Notes: generated by a model not told the origin, from the sequence alone. Shown: positions 17,457 through 26,314, numbered from the stretch's first letter. The stretch is DNA of 64,000 bases from Nocardioides salarius (GCF_016907435.1 NZ_JAFBBZ010000001.1:1736001-1800000), one strand, 5' to 3'. Made by a program: numbers and translations.

Positions 17457-18386
17457 ATGAGTGACCTCCTCCCGCACGCGCGCTCCTTCGGGCAGGTGGC
17501 GTCGGCCTACGACCGGGGCCGGCCGACCTACCCGCGAGACGTCGCGGCCTGGCTGGGCGGCGGGGAGCAGCGCGGCGGCCTGACGGTGCTCGAGCTGGGC
17601 GCCGGCACCGGCCGGCTCACCGAGCAGCTCGTGGGTCTGGGCCACGTCGTGCACGCCACCGATCCCGACGAGCAGATGCTGGCCGTGCTGCGCGAGCGGC
17701 TGCCCGGGGTGCGCACCAGCCTCGCGGGCGCCGAGGAGCTGCCGGCGGCCGACCGCGGGTACGACGTCGTGGTCGCGGCGCAGTCCTTCCACTGGTTCGA
17801 CCACGACCGGGCGCTGCCCGAGATCGCCCGTGTCCTCAAGCCCGGCGGGCACCTCTCCCTGGTCTGGCACCAGCGCGACGTGCGGATCCCGTGGGTGCGC
17901 AAGCTCGGCCGCGTCCTGGGCCCCGAGCACCCGCTCGAGGAGCTGACCCGCCCGCTGGCCGACAGCGACCTCTTCGACGACGCCGAGGAGCACACCGCCA
18001 AGCACTGGCAGGTCCTCGACCGCGAGTCGATCCTCGACTACGTCTGCTCGCTGTCGAGCGTCTCGACCCTCGAGGCGCCCGAGCGCGAGCGGCTGCTCGC
18101 CGACGTGCTGGCGCTCTACGACGACTACGGCCGCGGCATGGACGGCATGCAGCTGCCCTACCTGACCTCCTGCTTCCGGGCCCGGGTCCGCCCCCTGGCC
18201 GCCCCGGCCCCGGCGCACGAGCCCGGTCGGCACCCCGGGCGCACCCTCGACGACACCCAGCAGTCGGACCCGCCGTGGACGGTCACCACCGGCAGCATCC
18301 CCCGGGTGGAGGACGAGGTCACCAAGGCACCCTGGCCCTCGGTCGGCGACGACGACACCTCGATGCTGCTCATCGACTTCCGATGA
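17457..18386 (+). CDS. Class I SAM-dependent methyltransferase (Methyltransf_11 type)
   Basis: A 309-residue protein. The SAM-binding motif VLELGAGTGRLTEQL is at about residues 42-56, the acidic loop ATDPDEQML at about 67-75 and the SFHWFDHDRALPEIARVLKP motif at about 110-129. The substrate is unknown. The methyltransferase fold ends near residue 245 (SCFRARVRP); a further ~60 residues rich in Pro, Asp and Thr, ending DTSMLLIDFR, are not usual for the family. The ATG is leaderless, about 10 bp after TACGCT, a -10 candidate. Confidence 0.85.
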   Translation: MSDLLPHARSFGQVASAYDRGRPTYPRDVAAWLGGGEQRGGLTVLELGAGTGRLTEQLVGLGHVVHATDPDEQMLAVLRERLPGVRTSLAGAEELPAADRGYDVVVAAQSFHWFDHDRALPEIARVLKPGGHLSLVWHQRDVRIPWVRKLGRVLGPEHPLEELTRPLADSDLFDDAEEHTAKHWQVLDRESILDYVCSLSSVSTLEAPERERLLADVLALYDDYGRGMDGMQLPYLTSCFRARVRPLAAPAPAHEPGRHPGRTLDDTQQSDPPWTVTTGSIPRVEDEVTKAPWPSVGDDDTSMLLIDFR

Positions 18387-18413
18387 GCAGGGGCTGAGCG
18401 GCGAGGTCCCGCG

Positions 18414-19547
18414 GTGGCACGCCTGCCGCGCCCGTGGCGGCGTACGCACCTGGGCTCCGACGCCGACCGCGCCACGTTCCGCACCCTGCACACCGCCTCG
18501 CTGGCGGCCCCGGCCCTGCGCGCCGGGCTGACCCGCGACAGCGCCGAGCGCTCCGTCAAGCACCTGCACGCGCTGCTGGGCTCGCCCGCCATCGCGTTGA
18601 GCGACACCGCCGACCTGCTGGCCTGGGACGGCGCCGGGCAGCACCACGCCGGGCAGGTGCCGGGCCTGGCCACCGAGGCGCTGGCGCGCAGCGGCACCCA
18701 GGTGGTGGCGCGCCGCGAGCTGCCGTGCGCCGAGGGCCAGCAGGGCTCCTGCCCGGTGCGGGCAGCGGTGATCAGCCCGCTGGTGGTCGAGGACCGGGTG
18801 ATCGGCACCCTGCAGGTCTTCGGCCCCTTCGCCTCCGCCGGGCTGGTGCGCGCGGCCGACGAGGTGGCCCGCTGGGTCTCGGGCCAGCTCGAGCTCGCCG
18901 AGCTCGACACCTCGCGCACCCGGTTGATGGAGGCGGAGGTGCGGGCGCTGCGGGCCCAGATCAGCCCGCACTTCGTCTACAACTCCCTCGGGGCGATCGC
19001 CAGCTTCGTGCGCACCGACCCCGACCGGGCGCGCGAGCTGCTGCTGGAGTTCGCCGACTTCACCCGCTACTCCTTCCGCCGCCACGGCGAGTTCACCACC
19101 CTGGCCGAAGAGCTGCGCTCCGTGGAGCGCTACCTGCTGCTCGAGCAGGCCCGCTTCGGCGACCGGCTGCGCGTGACCCTCTCGGTGGCCCCCGAGGTGC
19201 TCAGCGTCGCCGTTCCCTTCCTCTGCATCCAGCCGTTGGTCGAGAATGCGGTGCGGCACGGCCTGGAGTCCGCCGAGGGCGGCGGGCACATCAGGATCGT
19301 GGCCATCGACCAGGGGCAGGAGTGCGTGATCGAGGTGGAGGACGACGGCGCCGGGGAGGACCCCGAGCACATCCGGCGGGTGCTCGCGGGCGACCAGTCG
19401 CTCGACTCGGTGGGCCTGGGCAACGTCGACGGCCGGCTGCGCGCGGTCTACGGCGACGACCACGGGTTGGTCGTCGAGACCGCGCCCGGCGCCGGCACCA
19501 AGGTCGTGGTGCGGCTGCCGAAGTTCGCCCCGGGGGTCCACGCGTGA
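18414..19547 (+). CDS. LytS-type sensor histidine kinase, cytoplasmic with GAF-like domain
   Basis: A 377-residue protein without transmembrane helices. Residues ~45-155 look like a GAF domain, ending VIGTLQVFGPF. The histidine kinase core follows, with QISPHFVYNSLGAI (His186 is the phospho-acceptor), the N-box PLVENAVRHGL near 276-286 and the GLGNVDGRL G-box. It is the LytS/YehU (BtsS) class. The stop overlaps the response-regulator start (GTGA), and a sodium symporter follows, so the kinase probably senses a small carboxylate or metabolic state and controls that transporter, as BtsSR does for pyruvate in E. coli. The ligand is inference. Confidence 0.93.
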   Translation: MARLPRPWRRTHLGSDADRATFRTLHTASLAAPALRAGLTRDSAERSVKHLHALLGSPAIALSDTADLLAWDGAGQHHAGQVPGLATEALARSGTQVVARRELPCAEGQQGSCPVRAAVISPLVVEDRVIGTLQVFGPFASAGLVRAADEVARWVSGQLELAELDTSRTRLMEAEVRALRAQISPHFVYNSLGAIASFVRTDPDRARELLLEFADFTRYSFRRHGEFTTLAEELRSVERYLLLEQARFGDRLRVTLSVAPEVLSVAVPFLCIQPLVENAVRHGLESAEGGGHIRIVAIDQGQECVIEVEDDGAGEDPEHIRRVLAGDQSLDSVGLGNVDGRLRAVYGDDHGLVVETAPGAGTKVVVRLPKFAPGVHA

Positions 19548-20299
19548 GCAGCGGGTCGCGGATGCGGGTGCTGGTCGTCGACGACGAGCGCCCCGCCCTC
19601 GACGAGCTGGCCTACCTGCTGCAGCGCGACGAGCGGGTCGGGGAGGTGCTGACCTGCGACTCGGCCACCGACGCCCTGCGAGTGCTGCAGGAGCAGGAGG
19701 TCGACGCCCTCTTCCTCGACATCCAGATGCCCGGGCTGAACGGCCTCGAGCTCGCCCAGGTGCTCACCCGCTTCCGGCAGCCACCGGCGATCGTCTTCGT
19801 CACCGCCCACGAGGGCCATGCCGTCGACGCCTTCGACCTGCAGGCCGTCGACTACGTGCTCAAGCCGGTGCGGGCCGAGCGGCTCGCCGAGGCCGTACGC
19901 CGCGTGGGCGGCGGCGACGTGCGCCCCGCCGGCGAGCAGGACCTCCAGATCCCCGTCGAGCTCGGCGGGGTGACCCGCTTCGTGCACCGCTCCGAGCTGA
20001 CCCACGTCGAGGCCCACGGCGACTACGTGCGCCTGCACACCGCCGGCGGCTCCCACCTGGTGCGCGCCGCCCTGTCGACCCTGGAGGAGGAGTGGGCGCC
20101 CGCCGGGTTCGTGCGCATCCACCGCTCGCTGCTGGTGGCGCTGGCCCACGTCCAGGAGGTGCGGATGGACGCCGGACGCTGCTCGGTCGTGGTCAGCGGC
20201 CCCGGAGGTCCTGGCGGCGGGCCGGGGGTCGAGCTGGGCGTCAGCCGGCGCCACACCCGCCAGCTGCGCGACCTGCTGCTGCGCCGGGGCCAGTCGTGA
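19544..20299 (+). CDS. LytTR-family response regulator
   Basis: A 251-residue protein. The receiver domain starts MRVLVVDDERPAL; Asp59 in LFLDIQMPG is the phosphorylation site, and the conserved Lys lies in YVLKPV. A LytTR DNA-binding domain covers about 135-248 (RSELTHVEAHGDYVRLHT, then FVRIHRSLLVALAHVQEV). The GTG start overlaps the kinase stop. It is the natural partner of the LytS-type kinase. Confidence 0.94.
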   Translation: MSSGSRMRVLVVDDERPALDELAYLLQRDERVGEVLTCDSATDALRVLQEQEVDALFLDIQMPGLNGLELAQVLTRFRQPPAIVFVTAHEGHAVDAFDLQAVDYVLKPVRAERLAEAVRRVGGGDVRPAGEQDLQIPVELGGVTRFVHRSELTHVEAHGDYVRLHTAGGSHLVRAALSTLEEEWAPAGFVRIHRSLLVALAHVQEVRMDAGRCSVVVSGPGGPGGGPGVELGVSRRHTRQLRDLLLRRGQS

Positions 20300-20342
20300 G
20301 CACGCAGCCGGTCGTGGGCGCGGGTCCCGTCGAGGGGCGCAG

Positions 20343-20756
20343 GTGAACGAGCCGCCGGCCCGGGTGCGGGTCACCGGCCCGCCGAGGCGGCGTACGCCGC
20401 TGGCGCGCACCCGCGAGGTCGACGCCGAGACCCCGCTGGGCGCGGTCTACCTGGGATCGCTGCTGCGCGAGCAGCTGTGGCTGGCGGTGCGCACCCTGGT
20501 GGCGCTGGGCCTGGGGCTGGGCCTGGTGCCGGTGCTCTTCCTGCTGGTGCCGGGGCTGACCGACGTGCAGGTGCTGGGGCTGCCCCTGGCCTGGCTGGTG
20601 CTGGGGGTGCTGGCCTACCCGTTCCTGGTGCTGCTGGGCTGGCGCTACCTGCGGCGCGCCGAGGGCAACGAGGACGCCTTCGTGGAGCTGATGGAGGCCG
20701 GGCGCGCCCCCGGACCGACCCCCGGCCCGACCCCCGAGCGGAGGCGGCGGCGGTGA
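20343..20756 (+). CDS. DUF485 membrane protein, small partner of a sodium symporter
   Basis: A 137-residue protein with a basic head, two transmembrane helices (about 45-65 and 75-98), and the conserved charged segment RRAEGNEDAFVELM after helix 2. DUF485 proteins are usually encoded directly upstream of acetate/pyruvate-type SSS symporters, as here with a GTGA overlap. The C-terminal tail is a Pro/Thr repeat (GPTPGPTP) ending in arginines. The start is GTG with a GAGGGGCG site. Confidence 0.88.
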   Translation: MNEPPARVRVTGPPRRRTPLARTREVDAETPLGAVYLGSLLREQLWLAVRTLVALGLGLGLVPVLFLLVPGLTDVQVLGLPLAWLVLGVLAYPFLVLLGWRYLRRAEGNEDAFVELMEAGRAPGPTPGPTPERRRRR

Positions 20757-22291
20757 GCCCTGGCCTCGGCGCCGCCCCGGGCATCGTCGCGCTGGTCCTG
20801 GTCAGCGTGGCCACCCTCGCGATCGGCACCTACGGCCTGCGGTTCTCGCGCACCACCAGCGACTTCATGGTCGCCTCGCGCACGGTGCGCCCGCGGATGA
20901 ACGCCTCGGCGATCAGCGGGGAGTACCTCTCGGCGGCCTCGTTCCTCGGCGTCGCCGGGCTGCTGCTGACCTTCGGCGCCGACATGCTCTGGTACCCCGT
21001 GGGCTGGACTGCCGGCTACCTGGTGCTCCTGACGCTTGTGGCGGCCCCGCTGCGCCGCTCGGGCGCCTACACGCTGCCGGACTTCGCCGAGGCCCGCCTC
21101 GACTCGCAGGCGGTGCGCCGGGCCTGCTCGCTGCTGGTCGTGGCGATCGGCTGGCTCTACCTGCTGCCGCAGTTCCACGGCGCCGGCATCACCCTGGCCA
21201 GCGCCGTCGGCGGCCCCACCTGGCTGGGCTCGCTGGTGGTGGGCTCGGTGGTGCTGATCAACGTCATCAGCGGCGGGATGCGCTCGATCACGCTGGTCCA
21301 GGCCTTCCAGTACTGGCTCAAGCTGACCGCGCTGCTGGTCCCGGCCGCCGTGCTCCTCGTGGTGTGGGCCGGCGACGGACGCCCCGGCCCCGCCGCCGGC
21401 TCGTCGGAGCCCGGCGGGTCGCTGTCGTGGTCGAGCCCCCTGGCCGAGTCGGGGTCGATGGGGCTCTACCTGACCTACTCGCTGATCGTGGCCACGTTCC
21501 TGGGCACCATGGGCCTGCCGCACGTGGTGGTGCGCTTCTACACCAACCCCGACGGCCGCGCCGCGCGGCGTACGACGCTGGTGGTGCTGGTGCTGATCGG
21601 CGTCTTCTACATGGTGCCGCCGGTCTACGGCGCGCTCGGGCGCGTGTACGCCGCCGAGCTGGCCGCCAGCGGCCGCTCCGACGTGCTGGTGCTCGAGCTG
21701 CCGCGGCTGATGCTGCCCGGCCTCGGCGGCGACGTGCTGACCGGGCTGGTCGTGGGCGGCGCCTTCGCGGCCTTCCTGTCGACGTCGTCGGGGCTGGCCA
21801 TCGCGGTGGCCGGGGTGCTGAGCCAGGACGTCACCGGGCGCACCTACGCCGGCCGGCGCCTGGGCGGGGTCGCGGCCTTCCGGGTCGGTGCGGTGCTGGC
21901 GGTGGTGGTGCCGGCGACGGTCTCGCTCACGGAGTCGCAGGTGGGGGTGGCCACGACCGTGGGGCTGGCCTTCGCGGTCTCGGCCTCGACCTTCTGCCCG
22001 CTGCTGCTGCTGGGCATCTGGTGGCGCGGGCTCACCGCCGCCGGCGCGCTGGCCGGCCTGGCCGCCGGCGGCCTCGGCTCGGGCCTGGCCGCGGTGCTCA
22101 CGCTCTTCCCCGGGTGGGCCGACGGGTGGGTCGAGGTGCTGCTGCGGCGCCCGGCGGCGTGGAGCGTGCCGCTGTCGTTCCTGGTGATGGTGGCCGTCAG
22201 CCGCGCCACCCGCGGCCGAGCCCCCCTGCACGTGCGCCGCTTCATGGTGCGCCTGCACACCCCCGAGGCGCTCGACCTCGACCGGGGCTGA
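20753..22291 (+). CDS. SSS-family sodium:solute symporter (acetate/pyruvate-like)
   Basis: A 512-residue membrane protein with about 13 helices. Family features include ISGEYLSAASFLGVAGL near the sodium-site helix 1 region, GWTAGYLVLLTLVAAPLRRSG, and the helix-8 region AFLSTSSGLAIAVAGVLSQD whose serines bind sodium in related proteins. It resembles the ActP/MctC monocarboxylate group. The start GTG overlaps the DUF485 stop. Together with the LytS/LytTR genes this forms a four-gene sensor-transporter operon (18414-22291). Confidence 0.92.
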   Translation: MSPGLGAAPGIVALVLVSVATLAIGTYGLRFSRTTSDFMVASRTVRPRMNASAISGEYLSAASFLGVAGLLLTFGADMLWYPVGWTAGYLVLLTLVAAPLRRSGAYTLPDFAEARLDSQAVRRACSLLVVAIGWLYLLPQFHGAGITLASAVGGPTWLGSLVVGSVVLINVISGGMRSITLVQAFQYWLKLTALLVPAAVLLVVWAGDGRPGPAAGSSEPGGSLSWSSPLAESGSMGLYLTYSLIVATFLGTMGLPHVVVRFYTNPDGRAARRTTLVVLVLIGVFYMVPPVYGALGRVYAAELAASGRSDVLVLELPRLMLPGLGGDVLTGLVVGGAFAAFLSTSSGLAIAVAGVLSQDVTGRTYAGRRLGGVAAFRVGAVLAVVVPATVSLTESQVGVATTVGLAFAVSASTFCPLLLLGIWWRGLTAAGALAGLAAGGLGSGLAAVLTLFPGWADGWVEVLLRRPAAWSVPLSFLVMVAVSRATRGRAPLHVRRFMVRLHTPEALDLDRG

Positions 22292-22311
22292 CTCCCGCCC
22301 GCCAGCCCTTC

Positions 22312-22462
22312 CCGGGTCGTGGTCCGGGTCGTGGTCCGGGTCGTGGTCCGGGTCGTGGCCCCTGGCCGCGCCATACCGCGTCCGCAGGCACACGACCCGA
22401 GCCACGACCCAGGCCACGCCCCAGGCCACGACCCAGGCCACGACCCAGGCCACGACCCGATT
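22312..22462. repeat. Palindromic array of 12-bp repeats (4 direct, 6 inverted copies around a core)
   Basis: Four copies of CCGGGTCGTGGT run from 22312 to 22359. A 31-bp core follows, then six copies of the inverted unit (CACGACCC plus a variable GAGC/AGGC/GATT) from 22391 to 22462. The whole can fold as a long imperfect hairpin. The core contains GCGCCATACCGCGTCC, shared with the array at 26315-26433 but in the opposite orientation. It lies between the symporter stop and the iron boxes of the siderophore operon. Confidence 0.9.
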
Positions 22463-22496
22463 CGTCCGGCAACCGGGACCCGCGAGCACGACCGGC

Positions 22497-22535
22497 GTCA
22501 TTAAGGCTACCCTTACTAAGGTAAGCCTCACCTCT
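22497..22535. promoter_or_regulatory. Two adjacent IdeR/DtxR iron boxes
   Basis: TAAGGTAAGCCTCACCTCT (22517-22535) matches the actinobacterial iron-box consensus TTAGGTTAGGCTCACCTAA at 14 of 19 positions. GTCATTAAGGCTACCCTTA (22497-22515) matches TTAGGTTAGGCTAACCTAA at about 12 of 19. They are 20 bp apart and end 15 bp before the start of the siderophore-binding protein, where iron-loaded IdeR would block transcription. This AT-rich patch stands out against the GC-rich surroundings. Confidence 0.8.
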
Positions 22536-22550
22536 TAGACGGAGTACTCG

Positions 22551-23501
22551 ATGACCCTGCGCCGCCCCCGACCGACCTCGGTCGCCCTCGTCGCCCTCGC
22601 CCTGCCCAGCGCCCTCGTCCTGACCGCCTGCGGCAGCGACGACACGACCGCGACCGACACGGGCGCCGCCACCGTCACCGTCGAGACCGCGCAGGGGCCC
22701 GTCGAGGTGCCGCGCGAGCCCGAGACGGTCATCACCTACGACATCGGCGTGCTCGACACCATCGACACCCTGGGCGGCGAGGTCGCCGGCGTGCCCGAGT
22801 TCGCGATGCCCGACTACCTCTCCGCCTACTCCGACGCCCCGGTCGTCGGCAGCCTCTTCGAGCCCGACTTCGAGGCGGTCGCCGAGATCGACCCCGACCT
22901 GATCATCGTGACCGGCCGCAGCCTCGAGGCGATGCCCGACCTCGAGGAGATCGCCCCGACCATCGACCTGTCGACCGACGAGGCCGACTACCTGGGCTCG
23001 GTCGAGCGCAACGTGCGCTCCCTGGCCACCATCATCGGCGAGGAGGACGCCGCCGAGGACGCCCTGGCCGACCTCCAGGCCGACGTCGAGGAGACCCGCG
23101 CCGCAGGCTCCGAGGCCGGCACCGGGCTGATCGTGATGACCTCCGCCGGCGAGGTGTCGGCGTACGGCGCCGGCTCGCGCTTCGGCCTGGTGCACGACGT
23201 GCTCGGCGTCGAGCCGGCCGTCGACATCGACTCGGCCACCCACGGCGAGCCGGTGTCGTTCGAGTTCGTCGCCGAGGCCGACCCCGACTGGCTGTTCGTC
23301 GTCGACCGCGACGTCGCCATCGGCGAGACCTCCGGCGAGTCGGCCGAGCAGGTGCTCGACAACGACCTGGTCGCGCGCACCACCGCTTGGTCGCAGGACC
23401 AGGTCGTCCAGCTCGACCCGATGGCCTGGTACATCGTCAGCGGCGGTCTGACCGCCACCGCCACGATGGTCTCCGACGTGGCCGACGGGCTCGCGTCCTG
23501 A
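22551..23501 (+). CDS. Iron-siderophore ABC transporter substrate-binding lipoprotein
   Basis: A 316-residue protein. The signal peptide ends in the lipobox LTAC (Cys near 26), so it is a membrane-anchored lipoprotein. The mature part is a class III binding protein with VITYDIGVLDTIDTLGG and EIDPDLIIVTGR, similar to the FecB/YclQ group. It would deliver a ferric siderophore to the two permeases downstream. The iron boxes directly upstream imply induction under iron starvation. The start ATG follows GGAG. Confidence 0.93.
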   Translation: MTLRRPRPTSVALVALALPSALVLTACGSDDTTATDTGAATVTVETAQGPVEVPREPETVITYDIGVLDTIDTLGGEVAGVPEFAMPDYLSAYSDAPVVGSLFEPDFEAVAEIDPDLIIVTGRSLEAMPDLEEIAPTIDLSTDEADYLGSVERNVRSLATIIGEEDAAEDALADLQADVEETRAAGSEAGTGLIVMTSAGEVSAYGAGSRFGLVHDVLGVEPAVDIDSATHGEPVSFEFVAEADPDWLFVVDRDVAIGETSGESAEQVLDNDLVARTTAWSQDQVVQLDPMAWYIVSGGLTATATMVSDVADGLAS

Positions 23502-23521
23502 ACGCAGCACCCGGCTCGGTG

Positions 23522-24556
23522 GTGACCGCCACGACCCCCTCGCCCCCACCGGCCCCGAGCCCCGCCGTACGCCGCGCGCGCCGGGGCCGGTGGGGTGCCG
23601 CGGCGCCGCTGCTGCTCGGCGCCTCGGTGGTCGCGGCCCTGGCCCTGCTCAGCCTCTTCGTAGGCGTCAGCGACGTCTCCCCCGCCGCGCTGCTGCGCGG
23701 TGACTCCGACGCGTGGGAGCTGGTCGCGGTCAGCCGCGGCCCGCGCACCACCGCGCTGGTCCTGGCCGGGGTCTCGCTGTCGATCGCGGGCCTGATCATG
23801 CAGGTGCTGGTGCGCAACCGCTTCGTCGACCCGAGCACCGCCGGCACCGTCGACTCCGCCACGCTCGGGCTGGTCGTGGTGATGCTCTACGCGCCGGGGC
23901 TGCCGTTGATCGCCAAGGCCGGGGTGGCCAGCGTCTTCGCTCTCGCCGGCACCGGCGTCTTCCTGGCGCTGCTGAGCCGGATGCCGCTGCGCTCGCCCGT
24001 CATGGTGCCGCTGGTCGGCCTGATGTTCGGCGGCGTGGTCGGCGCGGCCTCCTCGTTCGTGGCCTACCGCTTCGACCTGGTGCAGTCGCTGCTCGCCTGG
24101 ACCACCGCCGACTTCTCCGGCATCCTCCGCGGTCGCTACGAGCTGCTCTGGGTGGCCGGGGTGCTGGCCGTGGTCGCATGGGTGGTGGCCGACCGGTTCA
24201 CCATCGCCGGGCTGGGCGCCGAGGTCGCCACCGGCCTGGGCGTCGACCACCGCCGGGTACTGATGACCGGGCTGGTGGTGGTGGCGCTGGTCAGCGCGGT
24301 GGTCGTGACCACGGCCGGCGTCATCCCGTTCCTGGGCCTGGTCGTGCCCAACGTGGTGCGGCTCTTCCTGGGCGACCACGTGCGGCGCAGCATCCCGTGG
24401 GTCGCGCTGGTCGGCGCCGGCTTCGTGCTGGTCTGCGACGTGCTGGGCCGGACCCTGCGCCACCCCTACGAGATCCCGCTGGGCGTCGTCGTCGGCGTCG
24501 TGGGCAGCGTCGTGTTCCTCGTGCTGCTGCTGAAGGGATCGTCCCGTGTCGGTTGA
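23522..24556 (+). CDS. FecCD-family siderophore ABC transporter permease (first)
   Basis: About 344 residues, nine to ten transmembrane helices. Typical FecCD features are RGPRTTALVLAGVSLSIAGL near 75-95 and GVIPFLGLVVPNVVR near 265-280, the coupling region to the ATPase. Two adjacent GTG codons (23519, 23522) are the likely starts, just after the binding-protein stop. The end overlaps the next permease by 11 bp. Confidence 0.92.
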   Translation: MTATTPSPPPAPSPAVRRARRGRWGAAAPLLLGASVVAALALLSLFVGVSDVSPAALLRGDSDAWELVAVSRGPRTTALVLAGVSLSIAGLIMQVLVRNRFVDPSTAGTVDSATLGLVVVMLYAPGLPLIAKAGVASVFALAGTGVFLALLSRMPLRSPVMVPLVGLMFGGVVGAASSFVAYRFDLVQSLLAWTTADFSGILRGRYELLWVAGVLAVVAWVVADRFTIAGLGAEVATGLGVDHRRVLMTGLVVVALVSAVVVTTAGVIPFLGLVVPNVVRLFLGDHVRRSIPWVALVGAGFVLVCDVLGRTLRHPYEIPLGVVVGVVGSVVFLVLLLKGSSRVG

Positions 24557-25559
24557 GACCGCGCCCGCGGCGGCGTACGCCGCTGCCCCGCGCGACGACT
24601 CGGAGCGCCGCGCCCGGCTGCTCACCGGGTTCAGCGTGCTGGCCGCGCTCGTCGTCTGCGCGGTGTTCGTGCTCTGGGACCTGCCGAGCGCGTGGGAGTA
24701 CGTGCTCGAGCTGCGCGCCCGCAAGGTCGCGGCGCTGGCACTGGTCGCGGTCGCCGTGGCGGTCTCGACGGTGCTCTTCCAGACCGTCACGGCCAACACG
24801 ATCCTGACGCCGGGGATCATGGGCTTCGACGCGCTGCACCTGCTCATCGCCACCCTGGTGGTCTTCACGGTCGGCTCCGGCGCCAACGCCGTCACCAGCG
24901 CCGACGGCGCCCGGGCCCTGTGGGCGCTCGAGACCACGCTGATGGTCGTCGTGGTGGCGCTGCTGAGCCAGTGGCTGTTCGTCGGGGCGCGGCGCGACCT
25001 GCACGTGCTGGTGCTCGTGGGCATCGTCGTGGGCACCCTCTTCCGCTCCGTCACCAGCCTGCTGCAGCGGATGCTCGACCCCACGCAGTTCGCGGTGCTG
25101 CAGGACTCCTTCTTCGCCTCCTTCAACACCGTCGACGAGACCCTGCTCGGGCTCTCCGCCATCGCGGTCGGGCTCACCCTGGCGGCCGTCTTCCGCCTGC
25201 GGGCGACCCTCGACGTGCTGGCGCTGGGCCGCGAGGTCGCGACCAGCCTGGGCGTCGACCACCGCCGCACGGTGATGGGCGTGCTGGTGGCCGTCGCCGT
25301 GCTCGTCTCGGTCTCCACCGCCCTGGTCGGGCCGATCACGTTCTTCGGGCTGCTCGTGGCCCACCTGGCCTACCGGGTCGTGGGCCACCGGCACCGCCAC
25401 AGCCTGCCCACCGCCGCAGCCCTCGCCGTGGTCACGCTGGTGCTGGGCCAGCTGCTCCTCGAACGCGTCTTCTCCTACGCCACCGGGCTGTCGATCATCA
25501 TCGACTTCGCCGGCGGCGTGCTCTTCCTCGCCCTGGTCCTCAGGAGGTCCCGCCGGTGA
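24546..25559 (+). CDS. FecCD-family siderophore ABC transporter permease (second)
   Basis: A 337-residue permease with nine to ten helices. It begins with an Ala-rich cytoplasmic head, followed by KVAALALVAVAVAVSTVLFQ, NTILTPGIMGFDALHLL and the coupling segment LVGPITFFGLLVAHLAYRVV. It likely forms a heterodimer with the upstream permease. The GTG start overlaps that gene by 11 bp, and its stop overlaps the ATPase start. Confidence 0.92.
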   Translation: MSVETAPAAAYAAAPRDDSERRARLLTGFSVLAALVVCAVFVLWDLPSAWEYVLELRARKVAALALVAVAVAVSTVLFQTVTANTILTPGIMGFDALHLLIATLVVFTVGSGANAVTSADGARALWALETTLMVVVVALLSQWLFVGARRDLHVLVLVGIVVGTLFRSVTSLLQRMLDPTQFAVLQDSFFASFNTVDETLLGLSAIAVGLTLAAVFRLRATLDVLALGREVATSLGVDHRRTVMGVLVAVAVLVSVSTALVGPITFFGLLVAHLAYRVVGHRHRHSLPTAAALAVVTLVLGQLLLERVFSYATGLSIIIDFAGGVLFLALVLRRSRR

Positions 25560-26314
25560 TCACCGTCCGCTCGCTGACCAAGCAGTACGACGACACCGCG
25601 GTCGTCGACGACGTCACCCTCGACCTCGCGGGGCCCGGCGTCACGGCGCTGATCGGACCCAACGGGGCCGGCAAGTCGACGCTGCTCTCGGTGGTCGCCC
25701 GGCTGCTCTCCGCCGAGCGCGGCACCGTGCACGTGGGCGGGCGCGACGTGCACCGCACCGGCTCGCGCGAGCTGGCCACGGTGCTGGCGGTGCTGCGCCA
25801 GGAGCACGACCTGGCGGCCCGGCTGACCGTGCGCGACCTGGTCATGTTCGGCCGGTTCCCGCACTCGCGGGGCCGACCCACCAGCCACGACGTCGCGGTG
25901 GTCGAGGAGGTGCTGTCCCGCCTCGAGCTCGGTGGGCTCTCGCACCGCTTCCTCGACCAGCTCTCCGGCGGACAGCGCCAGCGGGCGTTCATCGCGATGG
26001 CCCTGGCCCAGCAGACCGAGTACCTCCTGCTCGACGAGCCGCTCAACAACCTCGACCTCGCGCACGCGGTGGCGATCATGCGGATGCTGCGCACCGCCGC
26101 CGACACCCTCGGCACCCGCGTGGTCGTGGTGCTGCACGACATCAACTTCGCCTCGCGCTGGGCCGACGAGATCGTCGCCATGGCCGGCGGACGGGTGGTG
26201 GCCCAGGGCCCGCCCGCCGAGGTCATCACCCCCGAGGTGCTGCACGGTCTCTACGGCGTCGACGTGCACGTCGAGACGGTGCGCGGGCACCGGGTGGCGG
26301 TCCACTACGGCTGA
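25556..26314 (+). CDS. Siderophore ABC transporter ATP-binding protein
   Basis: A 252-residue ATPase. Walker A GPNGAGKST is near residues 36-44, signature LSGGQRQRAFIAMAL near 138-152, Walker B YLLLDEPLNNLDL near 158-170, and the switch His is in VVVLHDINFA. It belongs to the FepC/YclP iron-chelate group. The GTG at 25556 has an AGGAGG site and overlaps the permease stop. It ends directly at the second repeat array (26315). Confidence 0.95.
   Translation: MITVRSLTKQYDDTAVVDDVTLDLAGPGVTALIGPNGAGKSTLLSVVARLLSAERGTVHVGGRDVHRTGSRELATVLAVLRQEHDLAARLTVRDLVMFGRFPHSRGRPTSHDVAVVEEVLSRLELGGLSHRFLDQLSGGQRQRAFIAMALAQQTEYLLLDEPLNNLDLAHAVAIMRMLRTAADTLGTRVVVVLHDINFASRWADEIVAMAGGRVVAQGPPAEVITPEVLHGLYGVDVHVETVRGHRVAVHYG

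Noticed and set aside
22312..22462. Possible CRISPR array
   Set aside because: Units are 12 bp with no unique spacers, and the second half is inverted; no cas genes nearby. The same applies to 26315-26433 and 32071-32148.
22242..22504. Peptides with HDPGHDPGHDP or RGSERGSERGS repeats encoded across the arrays
   Set aside because: They are translations of the 12-bp repeats in intergenic DNA, without ribosome-binding sites or a coherent protein around them.
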